NCBI RefSeq assembly: GCF_027570035.1
Contig: NZ_JAKMUU010000003.1
Span: 243,157-307,156, forward strand
DNA length: 64,000 nt
Direction of reading: 5' to 3'
Source of the DNA: Corynebacterium curieae
GTDB taxonomy: Bacteria > Actinomycetota > Actinomycetes > Mycobacteriales > Mycobacteriaceae
Position 1 is the first letter of the stretch. Each line of letters opens with the position of its first letter. The translations under genes were made by a program, and so were the position numbers. Below are positions 27,954-37,562 of this stretch, in pieces. The notes under the pieces are model-generated. The model was not told where the DNA came from and did no database searches. It saw nothing but the letters and a program-made list of their open reading frames with translations.

Positions 27954-29261
27954 ATGAGCAAGAAATTCACGCCGATGACCGTTGCTGAGATCATCGACGT
28001 ATTTATCCCTAGTCCGAATCCCTTCCGCTGGGAAGCCTTCGATGGTTCCGCTACTGGACCCGAAGATGCCCAGTACAAGGTAACCATCAATAGCCTTGAA
28101 GGCTTGTCCTTTATAGCCACCCATCCCGGCGATGTGGGTTTCGCCCGCGCCTATGTCACCGACGGCATCACGGTGCACGGCGATCACCCGGCCCACCCCT
28201 ATGGCATTTTCGACGCCCTGCATGCCATGTACGACAAGTTTGAAAAGCCGGATGCGAAGACACTGGCTCGCGTGGTGCGCTCGCTGGCGTCCATGGGTGC
28301 CTTCCAGATCCAGCCCGTTCCCGAGGTAGAGCGCGCCTCTTGGCTGCGCCGCAAATTGCACGATGGCCTTTCTAAGCACTCCAAGCAGCGCGACGCGGAC
28401 GTCATTTCAGACCACTATGACGTGGGCAATGACTTCTACGAGCTCTTCTTGGGCGATTCCATGACCTATACCTGCGCCTACTACCCTTCCCCAGACGCCA
28501 CCTTGGAGGAGGCGCAGGAGAATAAGTACCGCCTCATCTTTGACAAGCTGCGCCTCAAGGAAGGCGACCGCCACCTAGACGTCGGCTGTGGCTGGGGCGG
28601 CATGGTCCGCTACGCGGCGCGCCGAGGCGTGAATTCCGTTGGCGTAACCCTGTCCAAGGAGCAGGCCGAGTGGGGCCAGCGAAAGATTGAAGAGGAAGGC
28701 CTGCAAGACCTCGCGGAGGTCCGCTTTATGGATTACCGCGATATCACCGAAGAGGGCTTCGATGCCATCTCCGCCATTGGCATTATCGAGCACATCGGCG
28801 TGAAGAATTACAACGACTTCTTCAAGTTCCTCCACGGCAAGCTGAAGGTCGGCGGCCTGATGCTCAACCACAACATCACCTACCCGGACAATCACAAGAC
28901 GCCTAAGGGCGGCTTCATTGACCGCTATATCTTCCCCGACGGCGAGCTCACCGGTTCCGGCAACGTCACCAAGGCCATGCAGGACAATGGCTTTGAAGTC
29001 ATTCACACCGAGTCTCTGCGCTTTGATTACATGCGCACGCTGCACGATTGGTGCGAGAACCTGAAAGAAAATTGGGATGAGGCCTGCGCCACCGTAGGCC
29101 TGCCAACCGCCCGCCTCTACGGCATTTATATGGCCGGATCCGAGTGGGGCTTTGAGCGAAATATCATCAACCTTTATCACTTCCTCGGCGTAAAGCTGGG
29201 CGAGGCCGGTTCCCGCGCCGGTGTGCCTGAGCGCCGCTGGTGGGAAGATAGCCGCTTTTAA
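27954..29261 (+). CDS. tmsB: SAM-dependent fatty-acyl methyltransferase (cyclopropane synthase family, TmsB/BfaB-like)
   Basis: The 435-residue cytosolic enzyme has a cyclopropane-fatty-acid-synthase-type domain: SDHYDVGNDFY at about 152-162, the SAM-binding VGCGWGG at 210-216, and GIIEHIG further on. The N-terminal 130 residues form the lipid-binding domain of the mycobacterial UfaA1/BfaB type. With the FAD-dependent reductase directly downstream (11-base gap), it should methylenate oleoyl phospholipid at C10; the partner then reduces the product to 10-methylstearoyl (tuberculostearoyl) lipid. The function follows from the gene pair, not from the sequence alone. Confidence 0.85.
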   Translation: MSKKFTPMTVAEIIDVFIPSPNPFRWEAFDGSATGPEDAQYKVTINSLEGLSFIATHPGDVGFARAYVTDGITVHGDHPAHPYGIFDALHAMYDKFEKPDAKTLARVVRSLASMGAFQIQPVPEVERASWLRRKLHDGLSKHSKQRDADVISDHYDVGNDFYELFLGDSMTYTCAYYPSPDATLEEAQENKYRLIFDKLRLKEGDRHLDVGCGWGGMVRYAARRGVNSVGVTLSKEQAEWGQRKIEEEGLQDLAEVRFMDYRDITEEGFDAISAIGIIEHIGVKNYNDFFKFLHGKLKVGGLMLNHNITYPDNHKTPKGGFIDRYIFPDGELTGSGNVTKAMQDNGFEVIHTESLRFDYMRTLHDWCENLKENWDEACATVGLPTARLYGIYMAGSEWGFERNIINLYHFLGVKLGEAGSRAGVPERRWWEDSRF

Positions 29262-29272
29262 GGAGGCCTTCC

Positions 29273-30775
29273 ATGACCGTCATTGATAACTTGCGCGAAC
29301 GCCTCTCCACCGCACGGCCACGGCCAGTGGATGCCATGCCCATCGAGCCGGTGGGGTGGGCGGAGCATCAGGAGGGCGTCGACAAGCTGCTGGCCAGCTT
29401 CCGTGCAGTGCCGGCCGATAAGCGCGTGCGCCTGGCTAAGAAGACCTCTAACCTTTTCCGCGGCCGCAGCGAGGAGCAGGCGGGCCTAGACGTTTCGGGC
29501 CTCGGCGGTGTCATTGAGGTCGACCCGGTAGCCCGTACGGCCGATGTTCAGGGCATGTGCACCTATGAGGACCTCGTCGATGCCACCCTTCCCCACGGCT
29601 TGATGCCCTTCGTTGTACCGCAGCTCAAGACCATTACTCTCGGCGGTGCGGTCACCGGCATGGGCGTGGAATCCACGAGCTTTCGCAATGGCCTGCCGCA
29701 CGAGTCCGTCCTAGAGATGGACGTGCTTACCGGCACTGGTGAGATCCTTACCTGCTCCCGCGAGGAGAATGTGGATCTCTTCCGCCTCTTCCCCAACTCT
29801 TATGGCTCGCTGGGCTATGCGGTGCGCCTGAAGATCAAGCTAGAGCCGGTACCCGCCTATGTGGAATTGCGCGAGGAGCGTTTCCACACCGTGGAAGAAG
29901 CCAGCCGCGTACTTGCCGACGTCGCCTCTTCCCACACCCACCGCGGCGAGCCCGTACACGGACTCGACGGCGTAGTGTTTTCCGAAGACGAGGCGTACTT
30001 GGTCTTCGCGCGCTTTACCGATGAGGAGGGCCCAACTTCCGATTACACGCGGGACAAGATCTACTACCGCAGCCTCCAGCACGCCTCTGGCATCCGGCGC
30101 GACCGCCTGACCATCCGCGACTATATCTGGCGCTGGGATACCGACTGGTTCTGGTGCTCGCGTGCCTTTGGCGCGCAGAACCCCAAGGTGCGCAAGGTGT
30201 GGCCGCGCGAATTGCGCCGCAGCTCTTTTTATTGGAAGTTGGTCCGGCTCGACCGCAAATACGAGCTGGAATATAACTTCATCAAAAAGCCCCACGGCAA
30301 GCCACGTGCTGAACGCGTGGTCCAAGATATCGAGGTCACTCCAGAAAACCTGCCGGAATTCCTCCATTGGTTCTTCAATGCCTCCGATATCCAGCCGGTG
30401 TGGCTCTGCCCCATCCGCCTGCGCGATGGTGTGGACGAGCTGGTAGGCACCGGCGACATCGCCTCTAGCTCGAGCGACCCCTGGCCGCTGTACCCGCTTC
30501 GCCCCGGGCAGACCTGGGTCAACGTTGGCTTTTGGTCCGGTGTGGACGGCGATCATGTGGATCCCTCCGCTCCGAATAATGGCGCGTTCAATCGCGTCAT
30601 CGAAGCCAAGGTCAATGAGCTTGGCGGACACAAGTCCCTCTACTCCGAGGCTTTCTATTCCCGGGAAAAGTTCGAGGAACTCTACGGCGGCAATCTTCCC
30701 GCCACCATCAAAGCGGTTACCGATCCGGATGACCGCTTCCCTGGCCTGTACGAGAAGACCGTAGACGAGGCCTAG
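29273..30775 (+). CDS. tmsA: FAD-binding oxidoreductase, probable 10-methylene-fatty-acyl reductase (TmsA/BfaA-like)
   Basis: This 500-residue flavoprotein has a PCMH-type FAD domain (about 70-205; VVPQLKTITLGGAVTGMG near 117-134) and a DHCR24-like C-terminal part. It begins behind AAGGAGG, 11 bases after the methyltransferase, so the two form one operon ended by the hairpin at 30833. In mycobacteria and relatives the homologous pair makes tuberculostearic acid, and this subunit reduces the methylene group. A general FAD-linked oxidase is the alternative reading. Confidence 0.82.
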   Translation: MTVIDNLRERLSTARPRPVDAMPIEPVGWAEHQEGVDKLLASFRAVPADKRVRLAKKTSNLFRGRSEEQAGLDVSGLGGVIEVDPVARTADVQGMCTYEDLVDATLPHGLMPFVVPQLKTITLGGAVTGMGVESTSFRNGLPHESVLEMDVLTGTGEILTCSREENVDLFRLFPNSYGSLGYAVRLKIKLEPVPAYVELREERFHTVEEASRVLADVASSHTHRGEPVHGLDGVVFSEDEAYLVFARFTDEEGPTSDYTRDKIYYRSLQHASGIRRDRLTIRDYIWRWDTDWFWCSRAFGAQNPKVRKVWPRELRRSSFYWKLVRLDRKYELEYNFIKKPHGKPRAERVVQDIEVTPENLPEFLHWFFNASDIQPVWLCPIRLRDGVDELVGTGDIASSSSDPWPLYPLRPGQTWVNVGFWSGVDGDHVDPSAPNNGAFNRVIEAKVNELGGHKSLYSEAFYSREKFEELYGGNLPATIKAVTDPDDRFPGLYEKTVDEA

Positions 30776-30832
30776 CCTCCCCACCCCTCCACGCGCCAAC
30801 GCCTCACTTGGCACGTGGCGAGGGAAAGCACA

Positions 30833-30872
30833 AAGGGTGGAACGCCCTCCCCGAGCGTTCCACCCTTTTTCT
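30833..30872 (+). terminator. Terminator of the tmsBA operon
   Basis: The perfect stem AAGGGTGGAACG/CGTTCCACCCTT is followed by TTTTTCTTG on the plus strand. It also lies after the minus-strand gene ending at 30901. Confidence 0.88.
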
Positions 30873-30900
30873 TGTTTCCTTTTACAGGATGAAGCTTTGC

Positions 30901-31392
30901 TTAGTATGCAGCGGTGATGTTGTCATAGCCGTTGATCTTCAGCGCATCCGTGACGCGCTGAACCGCCGCCTCATCCTTTTCTGGGTTGTAGGTCTCCGGG
31001 AAGGTTACGTGAGCGGAGTGGTTATCCTTGAACTCAATATTCATGAATTCGTGGCCCACCTCCTGGGTAGCCAGTGCCAGCTCGCGTTGCACAGCTAGCT
31101 TGCCGCTTTGCAGGTTGCCGCCATTGAAACCAGGATCGACTTCTTCGGAGCCTTCTGCAGCCCCACCATTGATGACATCTTCCTTGTCACCGGTGATGCG
31201 GCCCTTTTCCGCATGGGCACCCGGCTGCTGGTCTGGTGCAGGCTGCTGGCCAGCCTCAGCCGGTGCGGTCTGGGCAGTCTCCGCCGGTTCCGGCTGGGAC
31301 AACTGATCTTGAGCATCAACCGGGCCAGTGGAACCAGCGAACGGCATGATCGCAGCGACTGCGGTAGCGAGCAGGGAAGAAATAGACGACAT
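30901..31392 (-). CDS. Secreted hypothetical protein with Pro/Gln/Glu-rich linker
   Basis: I use ATG 31392, which follows AAGGAGAATCTT, giving 163 residues; the frame upstream of it is leader. The first 27 residues are a short hydrophobic signal (SSLLATAVAAIMPFAG). A low-complexity stretch rich in Pro, Gln, Ala and Glu follows (about 28-80). The C-terminal 70 residues look folded (SGKLAVQRELALATQEVGHEF). No family is recognised. It stands alone between two terminators. Confidence 0.7.
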   Translation of the reverse strand: MSSISSLLATAVAAIMPFAGSTGPVDAQDQLSQPEPAETAQTAPAEAGQQPAPDQQPGAHAEKGRITGDKEDVINGGAAEGSEEVDPGFNGGNLQSGKLAVQRELALATQEVGHEFMNIEFKDNHSAHVTFPETYNPEKDEAAVQRVTDALKINGYDNITAAY

Positions 31393-31574
31393 AAGATTCT
31401 CCTTAGAACTAGATGATTGCCAACTAAGAAACACTGTAGCAACAATGAATATATATCGCCATACCTGCAACCTTATTAATCAATAAAGGTTTCCTGTCAG
31501 ACAGTGTGACTCGCGGCCCTTACCCAAACTGTCTTTGCCCCTTTCCTCCCCCATTCGCCAAGAAAAGCGCATGA

Positions 31575-31612
31575 AAAATCCCCCTGCCCCACTGGCGCGG
31601 AGAGGGGGACGA
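31575..31612 (-). terminator. Terminator after rplO
   Basis: On the minus strand GTCCCCCT pairs with AGGGGGAT around a GC-rich loop and is followed by TTTTTC. Confidence 0.75.
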
Positions 31613-31630
31613 GAATCTACTTGAATGAGA

Positions 31631-32077
31631 TTACTTGGTGTTGGCGGATCCGCCAGCAGCCTCGATCTTCTCAACAGCAGACTTGGAGAACTTATCAGCG
31701 GTGACGTTCAACTTAACGTTGATGTCGCCGTTGCCCAGAACCTTGACCGGCTTATTAGCGCGGACCAAGCCAGCAGCTGCGATGTCAGCAACGGTGATGT
31801 CGCCGCCATCTGCGAACTTCTCGGCGAGGTCAGCAACGTTGACTACCTGGTACTCAACGTGGTTCGGGTTCTTGAAGCCCTTCAGCTTAGGCAGACGCAT
31901 GTGGATCGGCATCTGGCCACCCTCGAAAGCAGCGGATACCTGCTTACGAGCGCCGGTGCCCTTGGTACCGCGACCAGCGGTCTTACCCTTGGAAGCCTCA
32001 CCGCGGCCGACGCGGGTCTTAGGCTTATTTGCTCCTGCGGTTGGGCGCAGGTCGTGCAGCTTGATGATATCAGCCAT
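31631..32077 (-). CDS. rplO: 50S ribosomal protein L15
   Basis: This 148-residue late-assembly 50S protein has the Gly-rich N-terminal extension [19 protein letters not shown] that threads into 23S rRNA. It is the last gene of the rpsH-rplF-rplR-rpsE-rpmD-rplO run. Confidence 0.97.
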   Translation of the reverse strand: MADIIKLHDLRPTAGANKPKTRVGRGEASKGKTAGRGTKGTGARKQVSAAFEGGQMPIHMRLPKLKGFKNPNHVEYQVVNVADLAEKFADGGDITVADIAAAGLVRANKPVKVLGNGDINVKLNVTADKFSKSAVEKIEAAGGSANTK

Positions 32078-32080
32078 GGT

Positions 32081-32266
32081 TTACTCCCCTGCCACTTCTT
32101 CGACGGTGACCAGGTGGCGTACCTTCTGAACCATACCGCGAACGACCGGGGTGTCCTGCTTTACTACGGACTGACCGATGCGCTTGAGGCCGAGAGCCTC
32201 AATGTTCTTGCGGTGGTTCGGATTGGTGCCCACCAGGCCCTTTACCTGTGTAATCTTCAGAGCCAT
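32081..32266 (-). CDS. rpmD: 50S ribosomal protein L30
   Basis: L30 is a small 50S protein; the 61-residue product carries the expected KITQVKG...[16 protein letters not shown] segment. It is tightly packed, three bases before rplO and three after rpsE. Confidence 0.96.
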   Translation of the reverse strand: MALKITQVKGLVGTNPNHRKNIEALGLKRIGQSVVKQDTPVVRGMVQKVRHLVTVEEVAGE

Positions 32267-32269
32267 TGT

Positions 32270-32893
32270 TTATGCCTCCTGACCTGCGCGCTTGCGCAGC
32301 ATACGGGCCGGGGTGACCTCTTCGAGGGACTTGCCACGGCGTGCGGCAACCTCTTCAGGGCGAACCAGCTGCTTGAGGCCGTCCACGGTAGCGCGGACGA
32401 CGTTGAGTGCATTGTCGGAGCCCAGGGACTTCGACAGGATGTCCTGCACGCCAGCGCATTCAAGCACTGGACGAGCAGCACCACCAGCGATAACACCGGT
32501 ACCAGGTGCGGCAGGCTTCATCATGACGATGCCAGCTGCGTCGCGGCCCTCAACCGGGTGGGTGATGGTGCCAGCAATCATCGGAACGCGGAAGAAGTTC
32601 TTGCGAGCCTCTTCAGCACCCTTCTGGATTGCGGCCGGGACTTCCTTGGCCTTGCCGTAGCCGACGCCAACCTGACCCTGGCCGTCACCGACGACGACGA
32701 GGGCGGTGAAGGACATGTTGCGGCCGCCCTTAACGGTCTTGGAGACGCGGTTGATGGTCACAACGCGCTCGATGTACTTATCGCGCTCGTTGTCCTGCTG
32801 GTTACGACGATCGTTGCGGCGGCCGTTGCCACCGCGGTTGTTCTTGTTGTTCTCGGCGGAGCGTCCGCCGTCACGCTGTTCACGGTCCGACAT
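32270..32893 (-). CDS. rpsE: 30S ribosomal protein S5
   Basis: S5 helps set decoding fidelity. The 207 residues include an Asn/Arg/Asp-rich N-terminal extension of about 40 residues before the conserved [29 protein letters not shown] and [13 protein letters not shown] are intact. Confidence 0.97.
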   Translation of the reverse strand: MSDREQRDGGRSAENNKNNRGGNGRRNDRRNQQDNERDKYIERVVTINRVSKTVKGGRNMSFTALVVVGDGQGQVGVGYGKAKEVPAAIQKGAEEARKNFFRVPMIAGTITHPVEGRDAAGIVMMKPAAPGTGVIAGGAARPVLECAGVQDILSKSLGSDNALNVVRATVDGLKQLVRPEEVAARRGKSLEEVTPARMLRKRAGQEA

Positions 32894-32933
32894 TAGGCGT
32901 TCCTTCCGTTGATGTTTCCGTTGACGATGATCA

Positions 32934-33335
32934 TTAGAACTTCAGACCACCTTCACGTGCAGCGTCAGCCAGCGCAGCGACGCGGCCGTGGTACTTGTAG
33001 CCTGCGCGGTCAAATACGACGTGCTCGATGCCAGCGGCCTTTGCGCGCTCGGCAACCAGCTCGCCTACCTTGGCAGCCTTAGCCTTCTTATCGCCCTCGA
33101 GTGCACGAACGTCCGCCTCCATGGAGGATGCGGAGACCAAGGTGTGGCCTGCCAGGTCATCGATGACCTGGACGTGCATGTGGCGGGAGGAGCGGTGAAG
33201 AACCAGGCGCGGTGCCTCAGGGGTGCCACGCAGGGTCTTACGGATACGGAAGTGACGGCGTGCGCGTGCTTCGCGACGACGGGAGGAGATGTCCTTGCCG
33301 ACTGGAGTGCGCTTGGTGTTTTCAGTGTTTGCCAT
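32934..33335 (-). CDS. rplR: 50S ribosomal protein L18
   Basis: This 5S rRNA-binding protein has 133 residues. The basic N-terminus ([15 protein letters not shown]) and C-terminal [21 protein letters not shown] are typical. Confidence 0.96.
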   Translation of the reverse strand: MANTENTKRTPVGKDISSRRREARARRHFRIRKTLRGTPEAPRLVLHRSSRHMHVQVIDDLAGHTLVSASSMEADVRALEGDKKAKAAKVGELVAERAKAAGIEHVVFDRAGYKYHGRVAALADAAREGGLKF

Positions 33336-33338
33336 TGC

Positions 33339-33875
33339 TTACTTACCCGTCTTTCCGACCTTGCGACGGATCTGCTCGCCTTCGTAGCGAATACCCTTGC
33401 CCTTGTAAGGATCGTCCTTACGCAGACGGCGGATATTAGCGGCGATCTGTCCGACTAGTTGCTTGTCAATACCGGTAATGGACAGCTTGGTTGCGCCGTC
33501 CACTGCGAAGGTAATTCCCTCCGGAGCCTCGATGAGGATCGGGTGGGAGTAGCCCAGGCTGAATTCCAGGTCCTTTCCCTTCTGCTGGACACGGTAGCCA
33601 ACACCGAAGATTTCCATCTTGATGGTGTAGCCCTCGGTTACGCCGATAACGGCGTTGTTCAGCAGGGAGCGGGACAGACCGTGCAGTGCACGGTGCTTGC
33701 GGTGGTCATCAGGGCGGGAGACGGACAGTACGCCGTCTTCCAGGTTGATGGCGATAGGCTCTGGAACGTTAACGCTCTGGGTGCCCTTAGGGCCCTTAAC
33801 CTCAACGTCTTGGCCGTTGATCTTGATTTCGACGCCGTTTGGTACGGCGATTGGTGCTAGACCGACTCGAGACAT
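33339..33875 (-). CDS. rplF: 50S ribosomal protein L6
   Basis: L6 sits near the GTPase-associated centre. The 178-residue product has two repeated alpha/beta domains and the conserved C-terminal [12 protein letters not shown]. Confidence 0.97.
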   Translation of the reverse strand: MSRVGLAPIAVPNGVEIKINGQDVEVKGPKGTQSVNVPEPIAINLEDGVLSVSRPDDHRKHRALHGLSRSLLNNAVIGVTEGYTIKMEIFGVGYRVQQKGKDLEFSLGYSHPILIEAPEGITFAVDGATKLSITGIDKQLVGQIAANIRRLRKDDPYKGKGIRYEGEQIRRKVGKTGK

Positions 33876-33890
33876 GTGTCAAACCTCCCT

Positions 33891-34274
33891 TTACCAGACG
33901 TAGGCGAGAACTTCTCCGCCTACGCCCTTCTCCTCAGCCTGACGGTCAGTCAGCACGCCGTGGGACGTGGAGATGATAGCCACGCCCAGGCCGCCCAAGA
34001 CCTGTGGCAGTTCGGTGGACTTTGCGTACACACGCAGACCCGGCTTAGACACGCGACGCAGGCCAGACAGGGAGCGCTCGCGGTTGTTGTACTTCAGCTC
34101 GAGGGACAGGGTGTGGCCCTCAACGGTGTAGTCAGCGATGTAGCCTTCCTGCTTCAAGATGTCAGCAATGTTTGCCTTCAGCTTGGAGGTAGGCATCGAC
34201 ACGGTGTCATGGTGCGCATTACTTGCGTTGCGCACGCGCGACAGCATGTCGGCAATAGGATCAGTCATAGTCAT
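33891..34274 (-). CDS. rpsH: 30S ribosomal protein S8
   Basis: S8 is a primary 16S binder and in enterics represses its operon. The 127-residue start [11 protein letters not shown] could also be read from the second Met (34268). The C-terminus [22 protein letters not shown] is intact. It opens the split spc-type operon; rpsN, which usually sits beside it, is absent here. Confidence 0.96.
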   Translation of the reverse strand: MTMTDPIADMLSRVRNASNAHHDTVSMPTSKLKANIADILKQEGYIADYTVEGHTLSLELKYNNRERSLSGLRRVSKPGLRVYAKSTELPQVLGGLGVAIISTSHGVLTDRQAEEKGVGGEVLAYVW

Positions 34275-34629
34275 ATGAGTGACCGTGTACCTTTCTCGTT
34301 GCGGTTCCCGTGCTCACCAAAGCGTTCTCCGTGTGATTTCGGGCTACTCACGCTCCCCACGGTCAATACCGCGAGGCGCTCGCCACCCTTTGATTCAGAC
34401 AACGGTCCGCTATCTACGGCGAGGGGCCTACAACAAAGTTGATGTTCAGTTCTTGCATCGGCTCTGCGCTTTCTGCAGCTCAGTGTGCCAAAATTCGCAA
34501 TGACTTAGGCACGCCAACGCCTCGGCGCAAGCACGAGGTACTATGCTACGCCATTACCTGCGGTTTTCCAAATAGTCCCACTCCTTCATTAAAGTCGGGA
34601 CCTGCACGAACGCATTTAAGGAGTTAGTC
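34275..34629. other. Divergent gap between rpsH and the formate cassette
   Basis: The 355 bases must hold the rpsH-operon promoter on the minus strand. The best weak match is a TAGATA -10 near 34415 with a TTTGTT about 15 bases upstream. A TAAGGAG ribosome-binding site for the plus-strand gene lies at 34617-34623. No gene is seen. Confidence 0.35.
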
Positions 34630-34878
34630 ATGAGCGAGACGCAAGAGGACCCCATTCAATCCGCACACGAGTGGCTCGAAGAAGCCGCCGGCCACCTCGG
34701 CCTCAACCCCGGGGAGGCGACCGCCCTCACCCGCGAAATTCTGGATTTAACAAAGGACGTAGCGCATAATCGCTCCCGCCCGGCCGCACCGCTTACTGCC
34801 TTCCTTGTCGGCCTTGCCTCTAGCAACGTGGATGAAGCCCGTAGCAATATTGACGCTCTAAAGCAGGTACTGCGGTAA
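34630..34878 (+). CDS. Small DUF6457-like protein
   Basis: This acidic, helical protein of 82 residues has no signal or membrane helix and contains AAGHLGLNPGEATALTREILDLTKDVAHN. It resembles the DUF6457 proteins encoded beside molybdenum-cofactor and formate dehydrogenase genes in actinobacteria. Its stop overlaps the fdhD start (TAATG). In C. glutamicum a gene of similar size sits between fdhD and fdhF. The function is unknown. Confidence 0.75.
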   Translation: MSETQEDPIQSAHEWLEEAAGHLGLNPGEATALTREILDLTKDVAHNRSRPAAPLTAFLVGLASSNVDEARSNIDALKQVLR

Positions 34879-35696
34879 TGGCCGGCCGCAAGAATTCCAC
34901 TTTTGCCGTCACTAAGGTCCGCTTGGGAGATGGCCTGCAGGTCGATACCCGCGCTGATACCGTCGCCGGCGAGGAGCCGCTCGAAATCCGCGTGGGTGGT
35001 CAGACCATTACCACCACCATGCGCACTCCCGGCCATGACGTGGAGCTGGCGCACGGTTTCTTACATTCGGAAGGCCACATTGCCTCGCTTGGCGACGTCG
35101 CCGAGGCCCGCTACTGCGCCGGCGCCACCGTCAATAGCATGAATACCTACAATTTGCTCGACGTCGAACTTACAAAAAAGAATGTGCTCGACCTCAGCGA
35201 TCTGCGCTTGACCACCACAACTTCTGCCTGCGGAGTTTGCGGTACCTCCTCCATCGAAGCGCTAACCAAGCACACCCGCTACCCGATTCCACAGGTGCCG
35301 GTGGATCCTTATGTCATTGTCAAGCTGCCCGAAGCCTTGCGCGCCGAGCAAAAACAATTTAAGAAGACCGGAGGCATCCATGCCGCCGGCGCCTTCACCC
35401 TAGACGGAGAACCGGTGGTCATCCGCGAAGATATCGGCCGACATAACGCCGCGGATAAGGTCATTGGCCACCTACTACTAGAGAACCGACTCCCCGCGGA
35501 CGACCTCATTCTGGTCATGAGTTCGCGCGCCAGCTTTGAGCTCGTCCAAAAAGCCGCGATGGCCGGATTCGGCATGCTCGTTGCCGTGAGCGCCGCCTCC
35601 TCCTTAGCGGTGGAAACGGCCCGCGAAACTGGCATGGCACTCGTGGGCTTCGCCCGCGGTGACCGTTTTAACCTTTATTCCGGCGAGCTCGTTTAG
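34878..35696 (+). CDS. fdhD: Formate dehydrogenase accessory sulfurtransferase FdhD
   Basis: FdhD hands sulfur from a cysteine desulfurase to the molybdenum cofactor of formate dehydrogenase. The 272 residues include the required CxxC at Cys118-Cys121 (SACGVCGTSS) and the later GGIHAAGAF and REDIGRHNAADK motifs. It is coupled to the DUF6457-like gene and overlaps the end of the convergent FNT gene by four bases. No formate dehydrogenase catalytic subunit lies in the window. Confidence 0.95.
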   Translation: MAGRKNSTFAVTKVRLGDGLQVDTRADTVAGEEPLEIRVGGQTITTTMRTPGHDVELAHGFLHSEGHIASLGDVAEARYCAGATVNSMNTYNLLDVELTKKNVLDLSDLRLTTTTSACGVCGTSSIEALTKHTRYPIPQVPVDPYVIVKLPEALRAEQKQFKKTGGIHAAGAFTLDGEPVVIREDIGRHNAADKVIGHLLLENRLPADDLILVMSSRASFELVQKAAMAGFGMLVAVSAASSLAVETARETGMALVGFARGDRFNLYSGELV

Positions 35697-36477
35697 TCGC
35701 GGTAGGCCTCCGGGCCGCGATTGAGCCACGCGTAGACGCCGCCAACCAAAAGGCCGCCGCCAATAAAGTTACCGATCCACACTAGGATCCAATTGAGGGC
35801 TACGTTGCCGGCGGTCAGGGTTGCCGGCACCGGGTCGGAGGCAAATAGCGTGATGCTAAACAGGCAGAAGTTCGCGATAACGTGCTCTAGGCCTAACGCC
35901 ACGAAAGCGCCAATGATCGGGATGATGACAAAAACTTCGATGCCGCATCCTTAGCAAAGATGGCACCGACGATGCCCATGTTGACCACGAAGTTCGCGGC
36001 GATGGCCTCTACCAGCATGCCTTGCGGGGACTTGATGAGTTTGCCTTCAGAAACCGTTACCAGCAGGTGTGAGGGATCCAAGTCAGCAAATTTGGCGGAC
36101 ATCGCCATAATGGCGGCAAAGATAATCGCCCCCGCCAAGTTGAAAATGGTGGTAATAAGCAGCAAGTAAAAGGCTTTGCCCCATGCCACGTGTTTATTGC
36201 TGGCGGCATAGACCATGTACATCATGTTGCCGGTAGCCAGATCCGCGCCCAAGAGCAAAATGGCGAATAGGCCGACACCGAAAAACAGGGCAAAAGCCAC
36301 AGCCCCCAAACCCGGCGCAACGCCATTGACAGCCTGGCCTACCACGCCGGCGAAGGCGGTACCGATGCACAGGTACACGCCAGCCAAGGTAGCGCGAACG
36401 GCAAAGCGAGCAAAGGATTCATCTAATAAGGTGACCTTCTTGACGGCCGCCGCCTTAGCGGCATCATTGAGAGACAT
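35693..36477 (-). pseudogene. Formate/nitrite transporter (FNT family), frameshifted
   Basis: FNT channels move formate or nitrite across the membrane as pentamers. From ATG 36477 the frame is typical through about residue 181 (LGADLATGN, FVVNMGIVGA). At a run of five A on the plus strand (35930-35934) it shifts into FLSSSRSL and stops. The next frame continues properly as VIIPIIGAFVALGLEHVIANF to a stop at 35693. One base restored in the run gives a full protein of about 260 residues. This could be a true mutation, a phase-variable tract or a sequencing error. Confidence 0.82.
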
Positions 36478-36491
36478 CTTCTACCTCATTA

Positions 36492-36517
36492 ATTAGAGCG
36501 AATTAAATCCCTCTAAT
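36492..36517. repeat. Inverted repeat upstream of the FNT gene
   Basis: ATTAGAG at 36492-36498 and CTCTAAT at 36511-36517 are perfect inverted repeats 12 bases apart, 15-40 bases before the FNT start. This is a possible operator. Confidence 0.4.
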
Positions 36518-36550
36518 CTTATCGTGACCACCTGATTCCGCGTCAATTCC

Positions 36551-36564
36551 GGGTATGCATACCC
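36551..36564. repeat. 14 bp palindrome upstream of the sortase gene
   Basis: GGGTATGCATACCC is a perfect palindrome in the divergent gap between the FNT and sortase genes, near the expected -35 region of the sortase. This is a candidate regulator site. Confidence 0.4.
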
Positions 36565-36618
36565 CTGCGTTGTAAACTAGAGCTTTCCTATAACCCTTAA
36601 TTTCTCTTCGGAGGTCGC

Positions 36619-37500
36619 ATGGATTCCCACTACCGGCCGCGGAGGGAACCGAATCGGCTTCCCGCTCATGGGCGCCGGAGCGTTCCATCGCGATCCGACC
36701 GCACAGATGCTGATCGCCAGTGGCGCCAGACGGAAACGCGCACCCGCCAACAACAGCGCCGCCGCCCACCGCGCCGCATTGAGGACACCTCACTTCCCCG
36801 GCACCGGCGCAAACCCACCCTGTGGGAGCGGATCAAAAAGGTATGGAAGTCCTCCGGCATCCTTCGCGTGGTCATCGGCATCGTTGCCACCGTGCTACTC
36901 GCCAGCACGATTAACCGCGTGGTCAACCCTCCAGAGGGACTAGAGACCAATGAAGTCACCGCAGAAGAGGCACCTGCCATCGACCCTTCACCTGCAGTAG
37001 AGCTCTTTATACCAGCCATCGAGGTCCATGCCGATTTCCAGGACGGCTCCTGCCGCGTAGTTAACGGCGCTATCAATCCGGATTCCATGAATAAGGCCTG
37101 TACCTATACAGCCGAAGACCGTCCTTATTCGCTGCCGGGCACGACGGCCCAGGACATCGTGGTCATCGCCGGGCATACGGGTGCGGGCGTGCCGGGCGTA
37201 TTCAATAATCTCTACGATGGCTCCGCCAATGAGCACAAGGTTCATCTGGGAGACAAGCTCTACGTGCGCACCCAAGACTCCGGTCAGAACTGGCTCATCT
37301 ATACCGCAACTGACCTGCACGACCCTGATAAGCAAGGCCTTTCTGACGACACCTCTATCTGGGGCGATGGCCCCATGCCCGGCCGCCTACTCACCATCAG
37401 TTGTATCCAACCTGCGAATCCGCTGGAGCCAGCGGTGCGCAACGCGGTCGTCGGCTGGCAGTATGAGGGCACCACGCACACCGAGGCCGAAAGTTCCTAA
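36619..37500 (+). CDS. Sortase domain protein (class F-like)
   Basis: The 293-residue protein starts at ATG 36619 after GGAGG. The first 78 residues are strongly basic and Arg/Gln-rich and should be cytosolic. One membrane helix follows (about 80-97), then an extracellular sortase fold. The likely catalytic residues are His186 (IAGHTG), Cys262 (TISCIQ) and Arg274 (PAVRNAVV). Sortases join LPXTG-like proteins to peptidoglycan or pilins; no pilin gene is adjacent. A secreted protein with a sorting-like tail lies 2 kb away. The class is uncertain. Confidence 0.8.
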   Translation: MDSHYRPRREPNRLPAHGRRSVPSRSDRTDADRQWRQTETRTRQQQRRRPPRRIEDTSLPRHRRKPTLWERIKKVWKSSGILRVVIGIVATVLLASTINRVVNPPEGLETNEVTAEEAPAIDPSPAVELFIPAIEVHADFQDGSCRVVNGAINPDSMNKACTYTAEDRPYSLPGTTAQDIVVIAGHTGAGVPGVFNNLYDGSANEHKVHLGDKLYVRTQDSGQNWLIYTATDLHDPDKQGLSDDTSIWGDGPMPGRLLTISCIQPANPLEPAVRNAVVGWQYEGTTHTEAESS

Positions 37501-37562
37501 GCCCACACCCGCACAAGCCAGCGCCTTCGCACCTTTGAGTTCAAGGTGCTCGGTAAAACTAG

